Part shown: in pieces, positions 7,946-14,518 of the stretch
How the letters are laid out: every line of letters begins with the position of its first letter
How positions within the stretch are numbered: position 1 is the first letter of the stretch
Assembly (NCBI RefSeq): GCF_014649855.1
Contig: NZ_BMTV01000037.1
Location: forward strand, 1 to 37,102
Length of the DNA stretch: 37,102 nt
Reading direction: 5' to 3'
Source: Streptomyces roseolus
GTDB lineage: Bacteria; Actinomycetota; Actinomycetes; Streptomycetales; Streptomycetaceae
Position numbers and translations under genes: made by a program
Notes under the pieces: model-generated
Told to the model about the DNA's origin: nothing
The model's input: the letters and a program-made list of their open reading frames with translations, nothing else
The model's database searches: none

Positions 7946-8852
7946 GGCGGTGATGCCTACCTCGTTCCGGACGCCGCACTACCGTGCGCTTGTGTCTTTG
8001 CACCCGTCCGAGGTCCCTCCCCGTACGCCATCGCGCGTTCCGGTGCTGCTGCGCTCCTGCCACCTGGAGTCGGCGCTCGCCGTGACGGCGTTCGTGACCG
8101 CGCTGGCCGTGGCGGGGGGCCGGGGCGCGTCGGGAGCGGTCCTGGTGTTCGTGACGGTGCTGGCCGGTCAGCTCTCGGTCGGCTGGTGCAACGACGCGGC
8201 CGACGCGGGGCGCGACACGGTCTGCGGGCGTCCCGACAAGCCGGTGGCCACCGGCGAGCTCCCTTCCAGGACCGTGGCCGTCGCCGCCGGGGCGGCCCTG
8301 GCCCTGTGCGTGCCGCTGTCGCTGCTGAACGGGGCGGCGGCGGGAGCGGCGCACCTGGTGGGCGTGGCGGCGGGCTGGGCCTACAACCTGAGGTTCAAGC
8401 GCACGGTGCTCTCACCGCTGCCCTACGCCGTGGGCTTCGGCTCGCTGCCCGCCTTCGTGACCCTCGGCCCGCCCTCGCAGGCATGGCCCGCCTGGTGGGC
8501 CGTGACCGCGGGGGCGCTGCTGGGCGTGGGAGCGCACGTGATCAACGTCCTCCCGGACATCGAGGACGACCTCGCGACCGGTGTGCGCGGGCTGCCGCAG
8601 CGGCTGGGCCGTGCGGCGTGCCGGTGGTCGGCACCGTTCGTGATGCCGGCGGCCGTGGGGGTGGTCGTCGTGGGACCGCCCGGAGCGGTGACCGTCTCGG
8701 GCTGGATCCTGGCAGCGGCGGCCGGGTGCGTCGCGGTCCTGGGCACGGCGCTTCCGTCGGCGGCCGGGAGCCGATGGCCGTTCCGGGCGGCGCTCGTGGT
8801 GGCGGGCACGGCCGTGACACAGCTTCTGCTGAGAGGCGCCGACATGGCCTGA
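7944..8852 (+). CDS. UbiA-family membrane prenyltransferase
   Basis: About 302 residues and very hydrophobic. Both Asp-rich prenyl-diphosphate motifs are present: NDAADAGRDT (NDxxDxxxD) and LPDIEDDLATGVRG. UbiA enzymes attach an isoprenoid to an aromatic or other acceptor in the membrane. Standing back to back with a type III PKS, it matches the agqD position in the Actinoplanes operon for prenylated methoxyhydroquinones. ATG 7944 has AGGGA at 7934-7938. ATG 7953 and GTG 7992 are in frame and possible. The 7944 start would overlap the start codon of the type III PKS on the other strand by 2 bp. Confidence 0.9.
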   Translation: MAVMPTSFRTPHYRALVSLHPSEVPPRTPSRVPVLLRSCHLESALAVTAFVTALAVAGGRGASGAVLVFVTVLAGQLSVGWCNDAADAGRDTVCGRPDKPVATGELPSRTVAVAAGAALALCVPLSLLNGAAAGAAHLVGVAAGWAYNLRFKRTVLSPLPYAVGFGSLPAFVTLGPPSQAWPAWWAVTAGALLGVGAHVINVLPDIEDDLATGVRGLPQRLGRAACRWSAPFVMPAAVGVVVVGPPGAVTVSGWILAAAAGCVAVLGTALPSAAGSRWPFRAALVVAGTAVTQLLLRGADMA

Positions 8853-8916
8853 CGGCCCGGTGCGCCCGCGGGATCGGCACGGTCCGGTGCGTCCGGGGGA
8901 CGACGGACGCCGTCCG

Positions 8917-9246
8917 TCACCGCCGTCGTCCGAGAGCCCCGGCCGCCAGCGCCACCAGGCCCGCGCTCACCACCGTCGGAGCGCGGCCGACGAGGCGCTG
9001 GTCGTGCCGACGCCATCCGTCGTGGACGGCGCCCGGCAGGGGGCCGGGGGCGAACACGGTCCCGTCGTGGGGGCAGGGGAGGTGGCGCTGTGCCTTGTCG
9101 GTGTCGAGGGGACGCGCGGCGGCCTTCTGCGCGTCCTGCGGGCCGGAGGAGGCCGGCTCGATCCTCTTGCCGAGGACGCGGGCGTAGGCCGCGGCGGCCG
9201 GGGCGGCGCCGGCGACGACGGCCTTGGCGGGGGTGGAGGCGGCCAC
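8917..9246 (-). CDS. possible small protein of unknown function, start uncertain
   Basis: Minus-strand frame whose codons have almost only G/C at third positions from about 9280 down to the stop at 8917, suggesting real coding. The C-terminus ends in a hydrophobic Ala/Val/Leu stretch followed by GRRR, perhaps one membrane helix. The middle holds a CPHDG sequence. No family is recognised. GTG 9246 is the only plausible nearby start, but its ribosome site is poorly spaced. The open frame continues to 9450 with worse codon use, so an older, longer gene or a frameshift is possible. Confidence 0.35.
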   Translation of the reverse strand: MAASTPAKAVVAGAAPAAAAYARVLGKRIEPASSGPQDAQKAAARPLDTDKAQRHLPCPHDGTVFAPGPLPGAVHDGWRRHDQRLVGRAPTVVSAGLVALAAGALGRRR

Positions 9247-9609
9247 GCCCTGCTGGGCCGCGACGGACCCGTCGGCCTGATCACCGTCACCCGCGCCCTC
9301 CGTCCGCCATCGGGACCGACACGAAGGGAGCCGTCCGCACGTGTGCGTACCGCCATAGTGACGGTGATCACGGACACCCTCCGGAGGGCGCTGCGTAGGC
9401 TTGTGCCGTCGTCGCGGTGGGTGCCGGGGGAGCGCGAGCCCTCTCGCCAAGCGCCTGACGATCCCGCAGAGAAGAGAGTCAGCAAGTGGTCAGCACGAGG
9501 CCCGGAAAAAGCGGGGAACCCCGCCCGGACCGCGCCTCGCTGTAGGATGCGAAAACCGCCCTTGACCTGTGAAAACGCAGGCAGGGAGCCTATGTTCAGG
9601 AGCACCTCG
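9247..9609. other. intergenic, 363 bp, panD upstream region
   Basis: No gene seen. A TAGGAT hexamer at 9543-9548 is a good Streptomyces -10 element about 60 bp before the panD start, though I see no good -35. This looks like the authentic upstream region of panD left in place. Confidence 0.35.
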
Positions 9610-9642
9610 ATGATCCGTACCATGTTCAAGTCCAAGATCTAG
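9610..9642 (+). pseudogene. panD: 5' stub of panD (aspartate 1-decarboxylase), cut after codon 10
   Basis: ATG 9610 follows a perfect AGGAG at 9598-9602. The ten codons read MIRTMFKSKI, the invariant N-terminus of actinobacterial pro-PanD, which continues HRATVTQADLHYVGS in intact proteins. Here the next codon is TAG and nothing downstream in the window resembles the rest of the gene. PanD cleaves itself at a Gly-Ser bond to form a pyruvoyl enzyme that makes beta-alanine for pantothenate. This stub lacks that site and every other functional part. The identification rests on ten residues plus the upstream ribosome site, so it is good but not certain. The break marks where ancestral chromosome ends and foreign or rearranged DNA begins. 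Confidence 0.7.
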
Positions 9643-9669
9643 CGTCTGAACATTTGCGCGGGTCAGACG
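9643..9669. repeat. 7-bp inverted repeat at the panD breakpoint
   Basis: CGTCTGA (9643-9649) pairs perfectly with TCAGACG (9663-9669) over a 13-base spacer. It starts on the first base after the stop codon of the panD stub. It could be a recombination-site remnant, a terminator stem or chance. Confidence 0.35.
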
Positions 9670-9807
9670 GGTGGTGGCCGTGATCCGGTCAGCGACTGGT
9701 CAGCATCGGTCCAATTTGCTGCCGGCATTGCGCCATGGGCCCTGGCTAGGCCGGTTCGGTCCGGACACGACCTCCTCGCCAAACCGGCCGCGCAGGGCGG
9801 CCGACGG

Positions 9808-9930
9808 CGGTTCTGGACGCGGAAACGCTCACACTTGGGCTTGAAGAGCTCGTGCGCTGGGGCAATCTGCTGCGCAGCACGCACATGGTGTGACGAGCAT
9901 TGCCGCGTTCGGGTCCATGACTTCAGCGAC
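9808..9930 (+). pseudogene. possible DUF2397 (TIGR02677)-like fragment
   Basis: In one plus-strand frame the sequence reads VLDAETLTLGLEELVRWGNL and soon hits a stop. After a frame change, RVRVHDFSDS follows. The order 'LxxLVxWGNL ... RVxTxxDF' is recalled from DUF2397 proteins, which occur in multi-gene actinobacterial defence-type operons. The match is short and frame-shifted, so it is tentative. Confidence 0.25.
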
Positions 9931-10245
9931 TCGCCAGGTACGGTCGGTGGGTCTTCTGACGAGCAGAAACGGTGATGTGGGGCGCGGCCGGGCCGGCGGA
10001 GGTCAGGTTGTCAGCCCTGCCCCAAGACGATCATTCTTGTCGCTCACCAGCGCCTTGCCCGAACTGTCAGCTGCGGTGAGCGTTTGGCGCAGCACGAACT
10101 GCTGAGCAGGGACGCTCACGCCAGCACGCCAAGTCAGCGGCCGCAGGCCGCCGTACCCCCTGCTCAGCAGCACCGACCTGACCGAGTCCGCTGCACGGCG
10201 CAGCCCTTCCCGCCGAGCGAAGCTCCTGGCTGACCATGGAACCCT

Positions 10246-10491
10246 GCTCGCGGTGTTGATCGAAGACAGGCCCGGGACGAGGCCTTGGCACGCTGCTGGA
10301 CGCGGAAAGAGGCACTACTCAAGGGCATGGGGCACGAATCGCCGCCGACCTGCCACGCACGACGAGCGTGGGTATGGGCCGCAGCCGCTCCAGTCGCCCG
10401 GGCCGGACACCCGCAGACTGCTCATGTTCCGGCGGATTCGCCGTGGCCTACGCCCTGCGCGACAGGCGACTTCAATGGTCTGACGATTCGT
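10246..10491 (+). pseudogene. remnant of an Sfp-type 4'-phosphopantetheinyl transferase
   Basis: At about 10285-10325 one frame reads ARCWTRKEALLKGMG. This matches the diagnostic C-terminal signature of Sfp-type transferases (W-x-x-KEA-x-x-K-x-x-G), which carries the Mg/CoA-binding Glu and Lys. A GVD triplet just upstream may be what is left of the GVDxE motif, with sequence missing between. About 100 bp downstream and in another frame, GGFAVAYALRD resembles the last beta strand. No open frame joins these pieces, so the gene is dead. Such enzymes activate carrier proteins, so this one may once have served the adjoining cluster. Confidence 0.55.
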
Positions 10492-10698
10492 CAGTGCGTC
10501 GGCAACTCCGGCCTTTGCAACTCGTTGAGGCATGCACGTGATTGGTTGCCGCAGCGGGGGACGGTGTGTCAAGATCGCGGCCGAATCTGCGGCGGTCCTG
10601 CGGCGATCCCGCAAGGCCCAAGGTGGCTGGCTGGACTCATTCAGACGGGGCCGTCTCGCAGCTCCTTGGCGGCTGACCGCCAGAAAGGACGAGATCGG

Positions 10699-11754
10699 AT
10701 GCTGTACTCCGGAGTTTCTTGGGGCGCCATCGGTTACGAGGTCGAGGTACTGGATCGCGAGGGAAACCAAGCGTGGGCACCCATCCGCTTCAGCGTCGGC
10801 GAGACGGACGCGATGATCACCTATCTGCGAGAGCTCGGCAGGCAGGCGGTCCACGTGGTGGACAGCACGAACGGCCTACTCGACGGCCGCATGATGGCGG
10901 CCGGGCTCGCCGTGTACCGAGCCGATCCTCACGTACTGCCCGAGCGCCCGCTCTTCGGCTCGGTCGAGGCCGCCCACCTGGCCCGGGCGGCGCAGCGGGA
11001 CCTGTCCGCCCTTACCCTTCTGGAACGCGACCGGGGAACGCAGACCGGCCGTGAGGACGACCTCGAAGCCGGCATCGCAGCGAGCACCCCGGCCATCGAC
11101 GCCCTTACCGGGGTGGGCCGTTGTCTGGAAGCCGGCACGCGCGACCGGCTGGAAGTGGCACTCACCTTCGACGACGGCCCGAACCCGCCCTACACCGGGC
11201 AGATCATGGACACGCTCGAGCGGTACGGCATACCGGCGACGTTCTTCTGCATAGGCCTGAATGCCGGTGGCCAGACCGAGGAGATCGCACGGATGCGGGA
11301 TCAGGGACACGGGCTGGGCAATCACACCTGGTCGCATCCCTTCCTCCCGGAGCTCTCCCGCAAGCAGCTGGAAGAGCAGATCACCCGCACCGGCGACACC
11401 ATCGCGCAGGCCAGCGGGGGGGCTGCGCCCACGCTGTTCCGGCCGCCGTACGGATCACGGACTCCAGACGTGACGCGTTGGCTCGGAGATCTGGACTCGA
11501 CGATCGTGTTGTGGGACGTGGACCCGTCCGATTGGTCGATGCCCGGCGCGGGCGTCATCGCCCGTACGGTGCTGGAGCAGACCCGTCCCGGATCCATCAT
11601 TCTCCTCCACGACGGCGGTGGCGACCGCTCGCAAACCGTCGCCGCGCTGCCGATGATCATCGAGGGTCTGCTGGCGCGTGACTACAGCTTCGTTCTCGTG
11701 GATGATCTGGTCACTCCCACCGGCAGGACGGTGCGCGCGGGCAACAGGATGTGA
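10699..11754 (+). CDS. cytoplasmic polysaccharide-deacetylase (NodB/CE4) family hydrolase
   Basis: 351 residues. The C-terminal 200 residues are a complete CE4 domain: TFDDGPN (Asp158/Asp159, motif 1), NHTWSHP (His209, His213, metal ligands), FRPPYGS (Arg248), DVDPSDW and IILLHDGGG (last catalytic His). The first 150 residues form a separate domain (SWGAIGYEVEVLD, STNGLLDGRMMAAGLAVYRAD) that I do not recognise. There is no signal peptide, unlike cell-wall deacetylases, so the substrate is probably a small intracellular N-acyl compound, perhaps a pathway intermediate. ATG 10699 has AAAGGA upstream. It ends in a hairpin shared with the convergent oxidase gene. Confidence 0.85.
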   Translation: MLYSGVSWGAIGYEVEVLDREGNQAWAPIRFSVGETDAMITYLRELGRQAVHVVDSTNGLLDGRMMAAGLAVYRADPHVLPERPLFGSVEAAHLARAAQRDLSALTLLERDRGTQTGREDDLEAGIAASTPAIDALTGVGRCLEAGTRDRLEVALTFDDGPNPPYTGQIMDTLERYGIPATFFCIGLNAGGQTEEIARMRDQGHGLGNHTWSHPFLPELSRKQLEEQITRTGDTIAQASGGAAPTLFRPPYGSRTPDVTRWLGDLDSTIVLWDVDPSDWSMPGAGVIARTVLEQTRPGSIILLHDGGGDRSQTVAALPMIIEGLLARDYSFVLVDDLVTPTGRTVRAGNRM

Positions 11755-11763
11755 CGGCCCGCG

Positions 11764-11797
11764 GCGGGTGCCGCCGCCCTCCGGGGGGGGCACCCGC
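11764..11797. terminator. bidirectional hairpin between deacetylase and alditol oxidase
   Basis: GCGGGTGCC (11764-11772) pairs perfectly with GGCACCCGC (11789-11797) over a 16-base loop. It lies 10 bp after one stop and 8 bp after the convergent stop, the expected place for a shared terminator. Confidence 0.65.
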
Positions 11798-11804
11798 ATG
11801 TGGC

Positions 11805-13064
11805 TCATCGGGGCGGGAACAGGGCGTCCACATAGGAGTTGGCGAACTTCCGGGCGGGGTCGCACTCGGCCATCAGCCGGGCGAAGTGGCCGGCGCGGTC
11901 GTAACGTCCGATGACCTGCGCGGGGTCGGCAGCGGTCAGCTTCCCCCAGTGCGGGCGGGCCCCAAGCGGCATCAGGGCCTCCTCGACTGCCGCCATGGCC
12001 GGACGTATCTCCGTCTCGGAGTCGATCCAGGTGAAGTGAAAGGTGATGCTGTCCTGCCCGTACGCGGGGCTGAGCCACAGGTCGTCCCCGCGAACGCTGC
12101 GCACCTCCGAAATGTGGATGACCGGCGCGATCACCGAACCGATGTGGCCGAGTGCCTCGAAGGCCGCCCGAGCTGCCGCACGCGGTACGAAGTACTCGGA
12201 CTGCAGCTCCTCCCCCGCGCCCGGAATGAACTCCGCCTTGAAATGGGGCAGCCGCTCGTGCCACCACCCGGCGACTCCGAGCTGTTCGGTGCAGTAGTCA
12301 GTGGGCATGCCGGGGCAGGGGTGAACCGGCTCTGCCGCCTCCCGGCCGCCCGCCCAGGAGGAGATGGGACGGTCGGTGCGACCCTTGAGATACACATGAC
12401 ACTCGCCGCCGAGCCAGTCCGTGAACAGGCTGACGCTGTAGGCCGCGCCGAACACATCGTCCAGACGTTCGGCGGCCTCGTCGAGTCCCACTCCGATCCG
12501 CACCCGCTGGGTCATCTTGTACGCGGGTTCAATCGCCAGGGTGAGTGCCGTCACGACCCCGAGTGCACCGAGCGATACGACCGAACCTGCGAAGCACTCC
12601 CCGTCGGCGTCCCGCCGCACCTCGAAGACGTCGCCTTCCGGGCCAACGAACTCCATCGCCTGGACCGTGGCGGCGAGGCTCCGAAGGGTGTCACCGGAGC
12701 CGTGAGTGCCGGTGGCGACGGAGCCGGCGACGGAGATGTGAGGCAGTGAGGCCATGTTGGGCAGGGCGAAACCTGCCTGGTGCAGCTCCTCGACCATGTG
12801 GGCGTACTTCATCCCGGCCGCGACCGTGATCGTTCCGGCCGCAGGGTCCAGCTCCATGCGACGCGGCAGACCATCCAGCCGTACCAACTCGCCGGTCGTG
12901 TCCGCGACCTGACTGAAGGAGTGTCCGCTGCCCAGCGCCCGGATCTGCCGACTGCCGGCCACCAGGCGGCGGAGTTCGTCGACGGAGTGCGGACGGTGGA
13001 TGCGTGAGGTGCCGAAGGTGACGTTGCCCGCCCAGTTCGTCGTGGGAATGGGTGCAGTCGGCAT
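11805..13064 (-). CDS. aldO: FAD-linked alditol oxidase family protein (AldO-like)
   Basis: 419 residues, almost exactly the length of AldO of S. coelicolor (about 418). The N-terminus is shared (TNWAGN). RALGSGHSF carries the His (His48) that binds FAD covalently in this family. LPNMASLPHISVAGSVATGTHG, SLGALGVVTALTL, YSVSLFTDW, RPHWGKL and DPARKFAN all match the vanillyl-alcohol-oxidase fold. AldO oxidises the terminal hydroxyl of alditols such as xylitol with O2. Placed inside a biosynthetic island it may oxidise a pathway alcohol instead, or simply be a passenger. ATG 13064 has GGAG five bases upstream and is preferred to an in-frame start at 13130. Confidence 0.9.
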   Translation of the reverse strand: MPTAPIPTTNWAGNVTFGTSRIHRPHSVDELRRLVAGSRQIRALGSGHSFSQVADTTGELVRLDGLPRRMELDPAAGTITVAAGMKYAHMVEELHQAGFALPNMASLPHISVAGSVATGTHGSGDTLRSLAATVQAMEFVGPEGDVFEVRRDADGECFAGSVVSLGALGVVTALTLAIEPAYKMTQRVRIGVGLDEAAERLDDVFGAAYSVSLFTDWLGGECHVYLKGRTDRPISSWAGGREAAEPVHPCPGMPTDYCTEQLGVAGWWHERLPHFKAEFIPGAGEELQSEYFVPRAAARAAFEALGHIGSVIAPVIHISEVRSVRGDDLWLSPAYGQDSITFHFTWIDSETEIRPAMAAVEEALMPLGARPHWGKLTAADPAQVIGRYDRAGHFARLMAECDPARKFANSYVDALFPPR

Positions 13065-13272
13065 GGTTGCTCCGATCACTGGTACGTAGCCTGCTGGGGA
13101 GATTCGAACAGCGGTTTTGAGACAAAACAAGATTGCCTGAGCTGGCGGTCGTTGGCTCCGCAGGTCGCCGCACGGTCCGCCGACCCGTGTGGTGCGGCCG
13201 GAATGACATCCTCCGAATTCGTTTGAGCGATGGACTGTGACGCCTCACGAGGTCCGATATGCGACCCATCCT

Positions 13273-13287
13273 GTCCGAAAATCGGAC
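13273..13287. promoter_or_regulatory. 15-bp palindrome containing CGAAAATC, possible operator
   Basis: GTCCGA-AAA-TCGGAC is a perfect dyad in the divergent region. The embedded octamer CGAAAATC recurs at 13332-13339 and 33951-33958 and, inverted, at 14373-14380, always in non-coding parts of the island. Confidence 0.4.
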
Positions 13288-13457
13288 GCCTGCCCCGTGC
13301 CGGTACGGGAGGCATCCGTACGCTTTGCCGCCGAAAATCCACCTTGATCCATCTGTCTTGTCGGAACCGTGCGCCAATTGAACACCGCCTCCTCGCGAGC
13401 GAGTTAGCCCCGGTCAGGGCTCTGGTGAAACTTGATCGACAACGGCTGAGAAGCCTT

Positions 13458-13490
13458 GCCAGACTCTGAAACGTTGTGTCAGAGTCTGGC
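13458..13490. promoter_or_regulatory. perfect 12-bp inverted repeat before the dioxygenase
   Basis: GCCAGACTCTGA and TCAGAGTCTGGC are exact complements separated by nine bases, 33 bp before the TTG start. There is no T-run after it and no gene ending nearby on this strand, which favours an operator or a leader hairpin over a terminator. Confidence 0.6.
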
Positions 13491-13523
13491 GATCCCAAGA
13501 CGTACGAAGCGGAGTGAGTACTC

Positions 13524-14354
13524 TTGACGTCCATATCCTCCTCCACACTCGGAATCCAACGGGAGTTGTCCGCCGCGCAGCTGGTGTTGCCCGAGAGTGA
13601 CCTGCGCAACTTCGCGGAGCTTGGATTCCTGGTATTTCCGAGTTTCCTCCCCGATGACCTCGTCAGCCAGCTCAGGCTGGAGACGGACAAGTGGGTTGAC
13701 GCGGGGCTGCGTGCACAGTCCATCGCGTGCGCCGTCGATCCGGAGGCCAATGGGGTGCCGGACCTGCTGGAGTTCGAGATGGACGCTCACGGCGAACTCC
13801 TCGCGTATCCGCCGTTGATGGACGTTTTGGCCCAGTTGATGGGGCCGTCCTTTGTGTTCCATCACATGCACAGTGATCGGCAGGCGCCCGATCTGCCCGG
13901 CAAGGCCTGGCATCACGACTACGAGCAGAGTCCACAGGGTGAGCGGAAGTTCGCGATGGTCCACGCCCTCCACTACCTCGACGGGCTCGACAAGGAGACC
14001 TCCGCCCTTGCCGTTCTGCCCGGATCGCACAGGGAGGTGGCCGAAAAGCTGAGCCGGGCACACCTGGCGGAGAACGTCCTGCCGGGCGAGGTGGCCTTCG
14101 GTGAACTGCCGCCCGGATCCACGGTCTTGCTGCACTCGGCGCTGTTCCACACCCGCCGCGCACGGCCCGACGGTGTGGGTAAGAACCGCTACTTCCTTGA
14201 TGTCTCGTACTGCCAGACGGGCACCCACTGGCCGCCGGTCAAGCCCTACTGGCGGCACATGCTCCGGCGTGGCCGGGAGCTCGGGCTTGGCGGCGACAAG
14301 TGGGCTGAACTGTTCTCCGAGGAGCACTTCTTGGAGTACCGGCCATCGTCCTGA
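13524..14354 (+). CDS. phytanoyl-CoA dioxygenase (PhyH) family Fe(II)/2-oxoglutarate oxygenase
   Basis: 276 residues from TTG 13524, with GGAG nine bases upstream. The iron facial triad is visible: His130-x-Asp132 in WHHDYEQ and the distal His209 in LLHSALFHTRRARP. Downstream Arg residues would bind 2-oxoglutarate. YLDGLDKETSALAVLPGSHRE is the typical PhyH core strand (LxxxDxxxGxLxxxPGSH). These enzymes hydroxylate, desaturate or halogenate free or carrier-bound substrates. Its position between palindromic control sequences and the kinase/peptidase pair suggests a tailoring oxidation in this cluster. The substrate is unknown. Confidence 0.88.
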   Translation: MTSISSSTLGIQRELSAAQLVLPESDLRNFAELGFLVFPSFLPDDLVSQLRLETDKWVDAGLRAQSIACAVDPEANGVPDLLEFEMDAHGELLAYPPLMDVLAQLMGPSFVFHHMHSDRQAPDLPGKAWHHDYEQSPQGERKFAMVHALHYLDGLDKETSALAVLPGSHREVAEKLSRAHLAENVLPGEVAFGELPPGSTVLLHSALFHTRRARPDGVGKNRYFLDVSYCQTGTHWPPVKPYWRHMLRRGRELGLGGDKWAELFSEEHFLEYRPSS

Positions 14355-14370
14355 CGTGCCACTTCACCTG

Positions 14371-14400
14371 TTGATTTTCGATCACGGCCGCCGGTAGCGT
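14371..14400 (+). promoter_or_regulatory. vegetative-type promoter before the first APH gene
   Basis: TTGATT, 18 bases, TAGCGT: a good HrdB-like pair in a gap of 164 bp, about 120 bp before the TTG start at 14519. An inverted copy of CGAAAATC (14373-14380) overlaps the -35 box, which fits repressor or activator control. Confidence 0.5.
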
Positions 14401-14518
14401 GCCTGACCAAGCGCTTGTGAAAGCCGAGGGTGCCACTCACCTCCGGCCACGGAGAGTCTGCGTTCCATGAACAACGCGGCAAGTCCCACGGGCACGCTCC
14501 ACACAAAGGGGGATCGCC

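Larger units (their letters stand above)
9643..10698. other. decayed junction region, about 1 kb without an intact gene
   Basis: Frames here are short, codon bias is weak and base composition is less extreme than in the neighbouring genes. Two stretches look like gene debris, described separately: a DUF2397-like scrap around 9810-9930 and a phosphopantetheinyl-transferase C-terminus at 10246-10491. No transposase or integrase was recognised. Confidence 0.55.
13065..13523. other. divergent intergenic region, 459 bp, with palindromes
   Basis: It separates the alditol oxidase (minus) from the dioxygenase (plus) and is clearly AT-richer than the genes. It contains a 15-bp palindrome (13273-13287), a second copy of the octamer CGAAAATC (13332-13339) and a perfect 12-bp inverted repeat (13458-13490). 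No gene was found. It is probably a shared control region. Confidence 0.5.

Noticed and set aside
6275..9187. A plus-strand frame of 970 codons across the type III PKS operon
   Set aside because: It overlaps three clearly recognised minus-strand genes plus UbiA in another frame, and its translation is low-complexity.
10285..10698. Extending the deacetylase upstream to the in-frame TTG at 10285
   Set aside because: The added codons encode the broken phosphopantetheinyl-transferase scrap followed by low-quality sequence. ATG 10699 has a proper ribosome site and begins the biased coding region.
9643..10698. An insertion sequence or integrase in the junction
   Set aside because: No transposase or integrase motif, no terminal repeats beyond a 7-bp dyad, and no visible target duplication.
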